Source of the DNA: JADKAV01 sp963818505
GTDB lineage: Bacteria; Actinomycetota; Actinomycetes; S36-B12; UBA10799
Length of the DNA stretch: 64,000 bases
NCBI GenBank assembly: GCA_963818505.1
Contig: CAWFSJ010000001.1
Span: forward strand, 1 to 64,000
Direction: 5' to 3'
Made by a program: the position numbers and the translations under genes. Shown here piece by piece: positions 23,318 through 31,484 of this stretch. Positions within the stretch are counted from its first letter, which is position 1. Each line of letters opens with the position of its first letter. Under the pieces are notes generated by a model that was given only the letters and a program-made list of their open reading frames with translations, searched no databases and had not been told where the DNA came from.

Positions 23318-23986
23318 ATGTCCGCTGTCATCGTCGCCATCGACGGACCCTCCGGTTCCGGCAAGTCCAGCGTGAGCCGCGGTGTCGCGAGTCGGCTGCG
23401 CTACGAGTACCTGGACACCGGCGCCATGTACCGCGCGCTGACGTGGTGGGCGCTGGACGAGGCCCTCGCGCCGGAGCACGTCGCCGACCGGCTCGCCGAG
23501 TGCGCCATCATGAGTGGCACCGATCCAGAGGCGCCGTTTGTCACGGTGAATGCCATCGACGTCTCCGAGGCGATCCGCACCCCAGAGGTCACCGCCGCAG
23601 TGAGTGCCTACAGCGCGGTGCCGCAGGTGCGCACGATGCTCGTGGAGATGCAGCGCGAGGCCGCGCGCAATGCCGGGGCAGGTCTGGTCGCAGAAGGTCG
23701 CGACCTGGGCACGGTGGTCTTCCCCAAAGCGACGCTCAAGGTGTATCTGACAGCCGATGTTGAGGCCCGAGCTCAACGCCGAGCAGCCGAGAACGCCCAG
23801 TTGGGACACGACGCTGATGTTGCCGATACGCATCAGTCGCTGGCCGCGCGCGACGCGGCCGACAGTGGGCGTGCGGTTTCGCCCCTGCAGATCGCCGACG
23901 ATGCCGTGGAGGTCGACGCCACGTTCATGACCTTGCCCGAAGTGATCGACCGGGTGTGCTCACTGGTGGAGGAACGCCTTGACTGA
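23318..23986 (+). CDS. cmk: Cytidylate kinase
   Basis: This 222-residue kinase phosphorylates CMP/dCMP. The P-loop IDGPSGSGKSSVSRGVA is near the N-terminus, and YLDTGAMYRALTWWAL and VAEGRDLGTVVFP are the CMP-binding signatures. The ATG at 23318 gives the usual MSAVIVAIDGP start; a GTG seven codons upstream is possible. It overlaps der by 8 bp. Confidence 0.95.
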   Translation: MSAVIVAIDGPSGSGKSSVSRGVASRLRYEYLDTGAMYRALTWWALDEALAPEHVADRLAECAIMSGTDPEAPFVTVNAIDVSEAIRTPEVTAAVSAYSAVPQVRTMLVEMQREAARNAGAGLVAEGRDLGTVVFPKATLKVYLTADVEARAQRRAAENAQLGHDADVADTHQSLAARDAADSGRAVSPLQIADDAVEVDATFMTLPEVIDRVCSLVEERLD

Positions 23987-25433
23987 ACAAGAACCCGGCG
24001 ACGAGGTCTATACCGACGACCTCGGCGACGACACCGACCTCGACGCCCTGGCGCAAGCCGCCGCGTCCGTGGCCGAGCAGGAGTTCGTTGGCGGTGACTA
24101 CGAGCCGGATGAGTTCGAATGGTTGCCGGTCGTGGCAGTGATCGGGCGACCCAACGTCGGCAAGTCGACGCTGGTGAACCGCATCCTCGGGCGGCGCGAG
24201 GCAGTGGTTCAGGACGTACCAGGGGTGACTCGCGACCGAGTGCGGTACATCGCCGAGTGGTCCGGAACGCAGTTCCAGCTCGTCGACACGGGCGGCTGGG
24301 AGGCTGACGCCACAGGCATGCGCGCATCCATCGCGGCCCAGGCGCGGCAGGCCGTGGACGAGGCGGACGTGGTGGTTTTCGTGGTGGATGCCATCGTGGG
24401 CGCGACCGACGCCGATGAGGACGTCGTCCCGATCCTGCGGGCGTCTGGCAAACCGGTGCTGCTGACGGCGAACAAGGTGGACGATGCGGCCACGGAAGCT
24501 GACGCTTCGGCGCTGTGGTCATTGGGCCTGGGGGAGCCGTACCCCGTCTCCGGCCTGCACGGCAGGGGTAGTGGTGACCTGCTCGACGAGATCGTCGCCC
24601 GGCTGCCCGAGGAGGGTTCGGCGCAGGTTGCCATCGAAGGCCCGCGAAGGGTGGCGATCGTAGGTCGGCCGAATGTTGGCAAGTCCTCGCTGCTCAACCG
24701 CCTCGCTGGTCACGAGCGGGCCGTGGTCGACAGCGTCGCCGGCACGACCGTGGACCCGGTGGATGAGGTCGTGACGCTGGGGGATGAGCAATGGTTGTTC
24801 GTCGACACCGCCGGAATCCGCCGCCGGGTGCGAGAGGCGAGCGGCCACGAGTACTACGCGTCGTTGCGCACGCAGCGCGCTATTGAGCGAGCCGAAGTTG
24901 CGTTGGTGGTGATCGACGCAAGCGAGCCCATCTCCGAGCAGGACATCCGCATCATCCAGTTGGTCGTGGACGCGGGCCGCGCGATGGTGATCGCTTTCTC
25001 CAAGTGGGACCTCATGGACGACGAGCGCCGCCGGGAGTTGGCCCGCGAGATGGATCTGGACCTGGTGGGTGTGCCCTGGGTGAAGACCGTGAACATCTCC
25101 GGCAAGACCGGCCGCGGCGTGGAGAAGATCGCCAAGCATCTGCGCATCGCGCTGGACTCCTGGCAGACCCGTGTTCCGACGGGCCGGTTCAACAAGTTCC
25201 TGTCCGAGTTGGTGGCCGCGCACCCGCACCCGGTGCGTGGCGGCAAGCAGCCGCGGATCCTCTTCGGCACGCAAGCCGCGGTCGCCCCGCCGACGTTCGC
25301 CCTGTTCACCACGGGCTTCCTCGAGCACGGCTACCGGAGATTCGTCGAGCGCAGGATCCGCGAGGAGTTCGGCTTCGAGGGCACGCCGATGCGGATCAAC
25401 TTGCGGATCAGGGAGAAGCGCAGGCGCCGTTGA
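23979..25433 (+). CDS. der: GTPase Der (EngA), ribosome biogenesis
   Basis: This 484-residue protein has two tandem GTPase domains and a C-terminal KH-like domain. The P-loops are GRPNVGKST (~56-64) and GRPNVGKSS. DTGGW and DTAGI are the two G3 motifs; NKVD and SKWD are the G4 motifs. It acts in 50S subunit assembly. The TTG start overlaps cmk by 8 bp. The N-terminal ~48 residues are a strongly acidic extension not found in E. coli Der but common in actinobacteria. It ends the housekeeping block. Confidence 0.96.
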   Translation: MTEQEPGDEVYTDDLGDDTDLDALAQAAASVAEQEFVGGDYEPDEFEWLPVVAVIGRPNVGKSTLVNRILGRREAVVQDVPGVTRDRVRYIAEWSGTQFQLVDTGGWEADATGMRASIAAQARQAVDEADVVVFVVDAIVGATDADEDVVPILRASGKPVLLTANKVDDAATEADASALWSLGLGEPYPVSGLHGRGSGDLLDEIVARLPEEGSAQVAIEGPRRVAIVGRPNVGKSSLLNRLAGHERAVVDSVAGTTVDPVDEVVTLGDEQWLFVDTAGIRRRVREASGHEYYASLRTQRAIERAEVALVVIDASEPISEQDIRIIQLVVDAGRAMVIAFSKWDLMDDERRRELAREMDLDLVGVPWVKTVNISGKTGRGVEKIAKHLRIALDSWQTRVPTGRFNKFLSELVAAHPHPVRGGKQPRILFGTQAAVAPPTFALFTTGFLEHGYRRFVERRIREEFGFEGTPMRINLRIREKRRRR

Positions 25434-25460
25434 TGGCTGCGTGCGGCAGGGAGCGCGTAC

Positions 25461-26192
25461 CTAGATTTCCCACACCTGCGGCAGTCGGTACCGCTCGTAG
25501 GCGGCGAGGTGGATTGCATGCAGGCCACCGACAACGGTGACCGGGATCAGGTAGTTGCTGAGCTCGCCATCGATAATGAAAAAGTCGTCTATCTCCTCCG
25601 GGCTGTAGGTTCTGCGTCTGCCACGACAGGTTGAAAGGTAAACCTTCCATGTGCACCCCACTCGTACCGTCGTCGTCTTCACCTGAACACGTCGGGCACC
25701 TGCGGGAGTGCTCACAAGGAGGTCGAATCGACTCGGCTCTAGTGGCCACGACACAGTCAGCCCACTCATTGTGAACCAAGCTGCGGCTAGCAGCGAACCA
25801 GCACTATTGAGGTGCGCGATGGAAGGTTGGAGGTTGTGTCGGGTCAATGTCGTAGGCGTAGGCGTTAGATGCGCGACGTCCAAGTTGAGCCTAGCCGCAT
25901 GTCCCTTCAGCGCCTCGATGTCGCCGGTGTCGTCCAGCCCCAGGATCTCTGCCACCTCAGACCACGTGCTGCCTTGCGCCACGGCGGTCCGAAGGCCAAC
26001 TTCGGTCCAACGACGGCCGCCACGGATGTGGTCATAGTCGAGTCCCAGAGAATCGGCGTGGAGACGCACGGATCTCATCGCTCCCGACGAGGTTGCTGTC
26101 AGACCAAGTTCACGCAGCACTCCTCGCCAGGAAGTCGATCTCGCGATGGCTCCGGCCAATTGGCCGTCGGTGTACTTGCGTGCACGTTGCAT
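25461..26192 (-). CDS. Putative PD-(D/E)XK endonuclease with N-terminal helix-turn-helix-like region
   Basis: This 243-residue protein reads toward der. Residues ~1-100 contain two copies of a WRGVLRELGL / WSEVAEILGL helical unit, like the DNA-binding repeats in front of HNH and similar nucleases. The C-terminal half fits the PD-(D/E)XK fold seen in intron-associated endonucleases: GSLLAAAWFTMSGLTVSWPL, then RFDLLV with the Asp, and RVQVKTTT with the Q-x-K of the motif. The annotation rests on these motifs alone. It is close to tRNA-Pro and breaks the housekeeping gene context, so acquisition by transfer is plausible. Start ATG at 26192; no partner methylase is present. Confidence 0.65.
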   Translation of the reverse strand: MQRARKYTDGQLAGAIARSTSWRGVLRELGLTATSSGAMRSVRLHADSLGLDYDHIRGGRRWTEVGLRTAVAQGSTWSEVAEILGLDDTGDIEALKGHAARLNLDVAHLTPTPTTLTRHNLQPSIAHLNSAGSLLAAAWFTMSGLTVSWPLEPSRFDLLVSTPAGARRVQVKTTTVRVGCTWKVYLSTCRGRRRTYSPEEIDDFFIIDGELSNYLIPVTVVGGLHAIHLAAYERYRLPQVWEI

Positions 26193-26282
26193 GGCCGGAT
26201 CGTATGGCCGACCACCGACATGTCGTCCAGGTCAGTGGGGTCATCGCCCCGAGGCCGCTTCACGCCGCGGGTACGAAGGTCG

Positions 26283-26309
26283 AATCCTCGCGGGGGTACC
26301 GCGAGGATT
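26283..26309. other. Perfect hairpin upstream of tRNA-Pro
   Basis: AATCCTCGCGG (26283-26293) and its exact complement (26299-26309) surround a 5-base loop, 46 bp before tRNA-Pro. It could be a terminator or cruciform; no T-run follows. Confidence 0.5.
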
Positions 26310-26354
26310 TGTCTGGCTCACAGGTATCCTTTGGGGGCACGAGTACGCGTGCGG

Positions 26355-26428
26355 CGGGCTGTAGCGCAGCTTGGTAGCGCACCTGACTGGGGGTCAGGGG
26401 GTCGCAGGTTCAAATCCTGTCAGCCCGA
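26355..26428 (+). tRNA. tRNA-Pro (anticodon GGG)
   Basis: 74 nt. Acceptor stem CGGGCTG/CAGCCCG, discriminator A, no encoded CCA. D-arm TAGCGCAGCTTGGTAGCGCA. Anticodon stem CCTGA/TCAGG with loop CTGGGGG gives GGG, reading CCC and CCU. T-arm GCAGGTTCAAATCCTGT. The fold is complete. Confidence 0.95.
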
Positions 26429-26436
26429 CGTTGCAT

Positions 26437-26465
26437 GGGACCTGGGATGCTTCCTAGGTCCCTTT
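26437..26465 (+). terminator. Terminator after tRNA-Pro
   Basis: An 11-bp stem (26437-26447 with 26452-26462, one G-T pair) with loop TGCT is followed by TTT, eight bases after the tRNA. Confidence 0.7.
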
Positions 26466-26525
26466 CAACGTTCGAGAGTGCACTTCAGGATTTGGGAGGA
26501 GGGTCGCCGAAGGTGACCCGACGGT

Positions 26526-26540
26526 TCCTGTCAGCCCGAC
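26526..26540 (+). repeat. Copy of the tRNA-Pro 3' end (att-like)
   Basis: The 15 bases TCCTGTCAGCCCGAC match 26415-26429 exactly, i.e. the T-arm/acceptor end of tRNA-Pro plus one base. The spacing is 111 bp. tRNA 3' ends are common integration targets for tyrosine integrases, and a short duplicated end is the usual footprint. No integrase gene is present in the window. Confidence 0.6.
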
Positions 26541-26550
26541 CAAGGAAAAG

Positions 26551-26583
26551 CCTGATCAGAAGCACATTCTGGTCAGGGATTTT
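26551..26583. terminator. Hairpin with T-run beside the att-like copy
   Basis: CCTGATCAGA (26551-26560) pairs with 26568-26577 (one G-T) and is followed by GATTTT. It is preceded by GGAAAAG, so it could end transcription in either direction. Confidence 0.55.
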
Positions 26584-26817
26584 CTCGTGCCTGGGTAGTG
26601 CTGATACCCACGCTGATACCCAGGCTGATACCTACGGAGTCGATGCGGTGATACCCACGGGTCCTTCCGGGCCGCCAGGTCGACGGGCGGTGAAGGCGTG
26701 GGCGCAGTGCCAACGCGGAGTTCGGGGACTCCGTAGCGGGGCTGCTTGCCATGGGTGGCCCGGCCGATCGGTCCGCTCCGGCGTTGAGCGTCACAAGGTG
26801 AGTTCCTGACCCTCGGC
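26584..26817. other. Non-coding stretch with 12-bp CTGATACCCA repeats
   Basis: Three consecutive 12-bp units of the type GCTGATACCCAC lie at about 26600-26635 and a fourth near 26647. On the minus strand they read VGISLGISVGIS. This could be the remnant of the end of an integrase-like gene next to the att-like site, but no domain is recognisable. Confidence 0.4.
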
Positions 26818-27820
26818 TCACACCAAGGTCATCGTTCCCGTGACGACCACCCCGCTGTCCGTCCGGAAGGTTATCGTCACCTTTCCCGGTTTGGTCTTGG
26901 CCGGGATGGTCATGAGCAGCCCGAATGCCTGATCCGTGAAGCCGCCACCGGTGGCGACGATGCCCTTCGATCCGCGCGTAACGCTGATACTGCCGTAGTC
27001 CGCCGCCGGGCTCTTGACGTTAACGGGTAGTTTCTTGGGCTTCTTGCCGACGTCCAGCGACTTGGGGTACACCAATGTTGCCCCGCCGGAGCGGCTGGTC
27101 TTCGCAGGGCCGGCCTTCTGGATGTCCTTGGCCGGAATCTCCTCGCGGACACGCACGGTCTTGCAGGTGCCCAACGTGGCAGTGAACGCGTCCTGGATGC
27201 GTGTGTACAGCGGCTGGTACCGCAGGCTGATGTTCACGAACTCGATCTCGTGTCCCAGCAGCGAATCCTCGGCGGCCTGGTACGCAGGGTAGGTCTTGCA
27301 TGACGCGTAGAGATCCCCGTCGTCCTCGATCAGCATGACCGATCGGCCGTATGCCGCGATCACATCCCTGAGGGCCGCGACGTCCCCTGCGGCCTGCGAC
27401 GCGTTGGGGTCACCGGCGAAGGCCTTCTTCTGGGCAGCCTGCAGTCGGCTGAGCGCCGTGTTCGCTGCGTCGAGCGCAGGCCGGGCACCGTACGAGAGCC
27501 GCTCCACGATGAACTCGACGTCCTGCGGGTCCGCAGGTTTCGGCCCGGTCGAGTTCTCTTCGATGTAGCAGCTCCGGTGCAGATCCGCGGCCACGCCCCC
27601 GACGGTCAAGACCACCTGCTGGATCTGCTTCGTGAGCTCCGCCAGTGCGGCGCGGAACTCGTCGTAGCCGTCCGGGGCACGTTTACCGCACCAGTCCGGA
27701 ACGTAGTTGGGAAAGATGGTGGCGACCGAAGCGCACGGTTCAAAAGGGGGCTTCGGGAACCCCTGTCAGCGGAGAAACCAACAGCGCGGCACTCGCCGCA
27801 GCGGCAATAAGACCAGTCAT
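26818..27820 (-). CDS. Exported protein of unknown function, frame broken once
   Basis: Read from the ATG at 27820, the first 26 codons give a signal peptide (MTGLIAAAASAALLVSP...) and then a stop at PEAPF. One base too many in the run CCCCC/TTTT (27742-27750 on the plus strand AAAAGGGGG) separates this from a long open frame. If one base is removed, the protein continues EPCASVATIFPNYVPDWCGK and runs about 330 residues to 26818. The body has a helical first part (several Cys) and a C-terminal ~90-residue beta-rich domain (GKVTITFRTDSGVVVTGTMTLV) like a small Ig/cohesin-type fold. Function unknown. It is either a recent pseudogene or a sequencing error. Confidence 0.6.
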
Positions 27821-28103
27821 GAAGACCACCCCCCGGCCGTTTCAGAATACACCCGCTGATCAGGAGTCCGGTGACTCAAGACGGCACCCATGGTGACCAA
27901 GGTGCGTGAGTTTGCCAGGTCCGGCGCGGTCGGCCGGGTGAGTGTGTCGGCGCGATCCAAGGTCGTGATGACACGCCCAAGTGGGGGGGAGGACTTCAGG
28001 GCTCACGGAGTGTCGCGTATTCGAGCCACGAAGGCCATGGACACGGCCGCGTGCCGGTGCACACCATGACGAGGTAGGTAAGCCAAGCCTCATTAGGAGA
28101 GCC

Positions 28104-28499
28104 ATGAACTCGAAACCGATCGTCAGGAGTTCGCTGGCCGTACTCGCGCTCTCGGCCGCGACACTCGTCGGATTCGCCCCGCTGGCGACCGCGGCCAGCG
28201 CAGCCAAGACCAAAGTCGTGATCATGCCGGAATCGCGCAGTTTCTCGGGATACGTGAAGAGCCGGAAACTCGTATGCAAGGACGGCCGGAAGATCGTCCT
28301 GCTGCAGCAACTCGGTTCCACGCAACAGCCCAAGACCGACCTGAGAGTGGCGTCGGACATCGCCCAGGCGAACAACGACGGCTACCAGTGGAACATGGGC
28401 AACCCCGGTCTCGAGCCCGGACTGACGTACTACGCGCGCGCTACCAAGGCCCCCGGGTGCCTTTCGGCGAACAGCGTCTCCATGCAAGCACAGGACTAG
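28104..28499 (+). CDS. Exported hypothetical protein
   Basis: This 131-residue protein starts at the ATG 28104 behind AGGAGA. Residues 1-33 are a signal peptide (basic MNSKPIVR, hydrophobic core, ATAASA-type cleavage site). The mature part (KTKVVIMPESRSFSGYVKSR ...) has two cysteines (LVCKDG, PGCLSA) and alternates strands, like a small extracellular beta-sandwich. The internal KLVCKDGRKIVLLQQ and YYARATKAPGC suggest a domain found in exported Gram-positive proteins that carry surface repeats. No enzyme motif. Upstream 27821-28103 (283 bp) has no convincing gene. Confidence 0.65.
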   Translation: MNSKPIVRSSLAVLALSAATLVGFAPLATAASAAKTKVVIMPESRSFSGYVKSRKLVCKDGRKIVLLQQLGSTQQPKTDLRVASDIAQANNDGYQWNMGNPGLEPGLTYYARATKAPGCLSANSVSMQAQD

Positions 28500-28644
28500 G
28501 CAAGGCGGCGATCGTCCTCTCTTCCCAGGCGAGCCGCACAGAGGGTTCGTCCTGACGATTCATAAACGATCGAGGCCGGCCCAAGCCGGCCACCATCGTC
28601 CTGGATCTGGGGCCCCACCGCGACAACTGAACCGCAACGTCGGT

Positions 28645-29946
28645 TCAGTGGCACCCCTCGGTCCCGGCGTCCGTTGCGCCGGCGGGTTCGGTGGGGACGA
28701 ATCGCCACCTGACGTCGCTGGCTCCCAGAGTCAGCATCAACACACCGTGACTGTCGTTGAGTCGCACTTCCGAACCGGGGGCACTACCGGGAATGCTCCG
28801 AAGTGACGCCCCGCCGGTGCCCACGACGAACTCGCGGATCCCGGAAGGGCTTGGACGGCCGCTGGAGTCGAGGCGGGCGAACCGCTCGTAGTTGTGTTCG
28901 TGGCCGGTGAGCAGCATGTCCGCGCCATGGGTCAGGAGCAGCTCGTACAAGGCCGCCGTACTCGGGTCCGGGCCATGTGCTCCGCTCGACCAGCGGGGAT
29001 GGTGCCACACCGCCGCCGAGCAGCGTGGCTGGACGCCGGACAGTTGTGCCATGAGCCAGGTGTATTGCTTCGATCCGACGTCACATCCACCCACCAGATC
29101 GCAGTTCGAGTTGAGCATGTAGAACCGCCATGCGCCGATGTCCACGGAGTACCAGGGCTGTTCGGCAGTGCCCACGCGGTCACCGAAGTAGGAGAAGTAC
29201 GCCGAGGCTGCGGAGTTGTACTCGTGGTTGCCCGGCACGGGGAAGGTCACGTCTTTGAAGGGGCCGTAGAACGGGTCGTAACAGGTTGCGAAGTCCGTCG
29301 TCGTGCCGTTCGGATATGCGAGGTCGCCGGTGGCGATCAGCACCCCGGCGCTGGCGTCGATGAGCGCCGCGGTCTTGTCCGCTGCGCCGCCGCACTGGCC
29401 TATGTCGCCGGTGACATGGACGACTGATTCGGCGGTGGCGGCGGACGGCGGGGGAGCGTCGGGGGTGGCTGGTTGTGTGGTCTTCGGTTGCGGGGTTCGC
29501 ACCACGATCCGCCGGGAGGCCGACCGCACCTCCCGGGCGAGACGGCTGGGTTGAACCCAGATGCGGAGCTTCCACGCGCCCGAGTTGGGGGCGGTGAAGC
29601 GCACAGTCATGTGACCGGCCGCGCTGGTGCGGTTGCGCGCGACGACCTTCCACTCACTGGAGCCGATGCGGGCCCGAAGGAGTGCGACCGTGCGCGGCGC
29701 TGTCCTCCCGCCCGAGCGGATGAGGATCCGGTCCGACAAGTGGGTGCCCGGCATCACTCGGCGTGAGGCATCGTTCCAGCCCTGGATCGTGGTGGGTCGC
29801 TTCACCGGGTGCGAAGTTGAGATCACCGCACCCGGTCGCGGCCCAGACGGCCCGATCGGGTGCGCATTCGCGGTCGAGACAGACATCACTAGGCATCCTG
29901 TCGACATCGACAGGACGGCGGCTAACGTTCCTGGCCCGCGGCTCAT
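28645..29946 (-). CDS. Exported calcineurin-like metallophosphoesterase (purple acid phosphatase type)
   Basis: This is about 433 residues, from ATG 29946, with an N-terminal signal (MSRGPGTLAAVLSMSTGCLV...ANA). Residues ~30-160 are a beta-rich domain, followed by a Pro/Ala linker and then the phosphoesterase. Metal motifs are visible: VTGDIG, ATGDLAYPNG (GD), VPGNHEYN (GNH), AVWHHPRW, TGHEHNYERF (GHxH). The order of motifs fits extracellular PAP-like phosphatases acting on phosphate esters. Cys residues in the catalytic domain fit export. An upstream start at 30003 would add 19 residues with no signal benefit. No close partner genes. Confidence 0.85.
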   Translation of the reverse strand: MSRGPGTLAAVLSMSTGCLVMSVSTANAHPIGPSGPRPGAVISTSHPVKRPTTIQGWNDASRRVMPGTHLSDRILIRSGGRTAPRTVALLRARIGSSEWKVVARNRTSAAGHMTVRFTAPNSGAWKLRIWVQPSRLAREVRSASRRIVVRTPQPKTTQPATPDAPPPSAATAESVVHVTGDIGQCGGAADKTAALIDASAGVLIATGDLAYPNGTTTDFATCYDPFYGPFKDVTFPVPGNHEYNSAASAYFSYFGDRVGTAEQPWYSVDIGAWRFYMLNSNCDLVGGCDVGSKQYTWLMAQLSGVQPRCSAAVWHHPRWSSGAHGPDPSTAALYELLLTHGADMLLTGHEHNYERFARLDSSGRPSPSGIREFVVGTGGASLRSIPGSAPGSEVRLNDSHGVLMLTLGASDVRWRFVPTEPAGATDAGTEGCH

Positions 29947-30056
29947 GGATCCAGCATGGACCGGAGATGGGCAGTTATCGAGGAGTTGCTGCGAAGCCCA
30001 CATGATCGGATGAATTCCGCGCTGTTGTGGCTTTGACCGCAGGCAGACCGATCTGA

Positions 30057-30236
30057 CGGTACTCGTCCTTGAGAGCCGCCCCGCAGCGTGTGGGCAAGCC
30101 GCTTCGTGGCGAACTGGCTGGGATCCACGCGGCCCGGCGCGGCACCTACTACCCGCTGTACCGAATCAACGACACAGTCCGCGAGGCCGTCGTGTGACTC
30201 ACCGACCACCGACGCGACATCCACCGCTCACGGTAG
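30057..30236 (+). pseudogene. Relic of a RelE/ParE-type toxin gene
   Basis: Frame 30057-30194 encodes PQRVGKPLRGELAGIHAARR and then GTYYPLYRINDTVREAVV, followed by TGA, and beyond it LTDHRRDIHRSR in the same frame. This matches the end of RelE-family toxins (RVGKPLRGEL..ARRG.YRV.YRI....V.V..I.HRRD.Y). The N-terminal third is missing and a stop interrupts it. No antitoxin is next to it. Confidence rests on motif order only. Confidence 0.55.
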
Positions 30237-30287
30237 ACCCCGGGTCGTCGTGCACCGATTCCCTCCGGACGTCCGACTCTTGTCCGG

Positions 30288-30827
30288 TCAGCCCTGCGCC
30301 AAACTCGTCGGGATCACGTCAATCGCCAGTGGCCGGCGGATGCTCAGTACTTCGTCGCCACGTGCGAACCGGGTCTGCTCGTAACGGCCGTCAACCAGTT
30401 CGAGAAGCATGATCGATGGCTCGGCCGGGTCGGCGAGCCAGTAGTGGGCGACCCCGGCTTCTTCGTAGAGGGTGCGCTTGCGCCCCTCATCCAGCCATGC
30501 CGTCGACGGTGACCGGACCTCGACGACCAGCAGTGGGGCCGTCTGCAGGTCTCGCTCGGTGAACGCGGCTCGCGGGGCGATGACGATGTCGGGCTCCACG
30601 ACCTGGGGTCCGATCACAACGTCGTACGGCGCCATCATCACCTTCAGGTTGGTGCCTTCGGCGGCCGCGTGCAAAGCCCGAGCCAGCGCGAAGGTGAAGT
30701 CTTGATGGGCCATCCCGGGGGCTGGCGTCATCACGAACGACCCATCGATGAGTTCGTGCCGCAGGCCATCGTCGGGCAGTGCGTCGAGATCGGCCCTTGT
30801 GAGCATCCTGCTGGCCATGAGAGCCAT
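30288..30827 (-). CDS. Uma2 family protein (putative PD-(D/E)XK nuclease fold)
   Basis: This 179-residue protein has the Uma2 (DUF820) signatures: RHELIDGSFVMTPAPGMAHQ near the N-terminus, VVEPDIVIAP (conserved Asp), LLVVEVRSPST (E-x-R, the restriction-fold acid), and LYEEAGVAHYWLADP. The fold is a restriction endonuclease-like core, but the biological role of the family is unsettled; such genes are scattered through mobile regions. Preceding the ATG at 30827 there is AAGGAGGC. The relE relic and endonuclease nearby fit an accessory stretch. Confidence 0.85.
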   Translation of the reverse strand: MALMASRMLTRADLDALPDDGLRHELIDGSFVMTPAPGMAHQDFTFALARALHAAAEGTNLKVMMAPYDVVIGPQVVEPDIVIAPRAAFTERDLQTAPLLVVEVRSPSTAWLDEGRKRTLYEEAGVAHYWLADPAEPSIMLLELVDGRYEQTRFARGDEVLSIRRPLAIDVIPTSLAQG

Positions 30828-30921
30828 GCTGCCTCCTTCGCGTTCACCAGTCCAGTCTCAGCCGTGCGGTCGGGCAGTTTCGGGTGTCCACAGGGACGTA
30901 CCGTGGGGAAGAGGTGAATCG

Positions 30922-31449
30922 ATGACCGAACAGCAGCCGTACGAAGTGCTCAAGCAGTACCCGGGATTCGAGTTGCGGCGGTATCCAGAACACCTGGTTG
31001 CTGAAGTCGACGTGACAGGATCGTTCGGCGTGGCGGGCAACCTCGCCTTCCCCAAACTCGCCCGCTACATCGGCGGCCACAACCGGGCTTCGCGCAAGGT
31101 CGCCATGACCGCGCCGGTGGTACAGGAGCAGGACCCCCGCAGTGGCGTATTCGTCGTGGGTTTCGTGATGCCCTCGGGCATCGCCGCCGACGATGTGCCG
31201 CAACCTCTGGATTCCTCCGTGCGCACCCGTCGGATACCCGCGCAGACAGCCGCCGCATTGACGTTCTCCGGGCGCTGGTCACGCAGCACCTATGAGGCAC
31301 GGACCGAAGAACTGTTGGATCTGTTGGCCAAGGCGCAGTTGTCTGTCGTGGGTCGACCTCGGTATGCCCGGTTCGACCCGCCGTGGACGCCGTGGTTCCT
31401 GCGGAAGAACGAAGTGGTCATCCCGGTCGGGGGTCGTGACGGGGACTGA
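30922..31449 (+). CDS. SOUL family heme-binding-like protein
   Basis: This is 175 residues, ATG at 30922 behind GGGGAAGAGG. The sequence YEVLKQYPGFELRRYPEHLVAEVDV then KVAMTAPV and PWTPWFLRKNEVVIPV are signatures of the SOUL/HBP family (heme or porphyrin binding). Bacterial members are cytoplasmic or exported; no signal peptide is visible here. Role unknown. Next gene is an ABC-F ATPase on the same strand with a 35-bp gap. Confidence 0.85.
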   Translation: MTEQQPYEVLKQYPGFELRRYPEHLVAEVDVTGSFGVAGNLAFPKLARYIGGHNRASRKVAMTAPVVQEQDPRSGVFVVGFVMPSGIAADDVPQPLDSSVRTRRIPAQTAAALTFSGRWSRSTYEARTEELLDLLAKAQLSVVGRPRYARFDPPWTPWFLRKNEVVIPVGGRDGD

Positions 31450-31484
31450 CTCGTGCACGGCCGGCCGCCCCTTACCGTAGGTCC

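Noticed and set aside
26250..26310. tRNA-like 3' half (AAGGTCGAATCCTCGCGGGG) upstream of tRNA-Pro
   Set aside because: No cloverleaf can be formed upstream, and the T-stem does not pair. The bases form the simple hairpin at 26283-26309.
27890..28069. 59-codon open frame before the exported protein
   Set aside because: No ribosome binding site, no recognisable composition or motif, and it ends before the well-supported gene at 28104.
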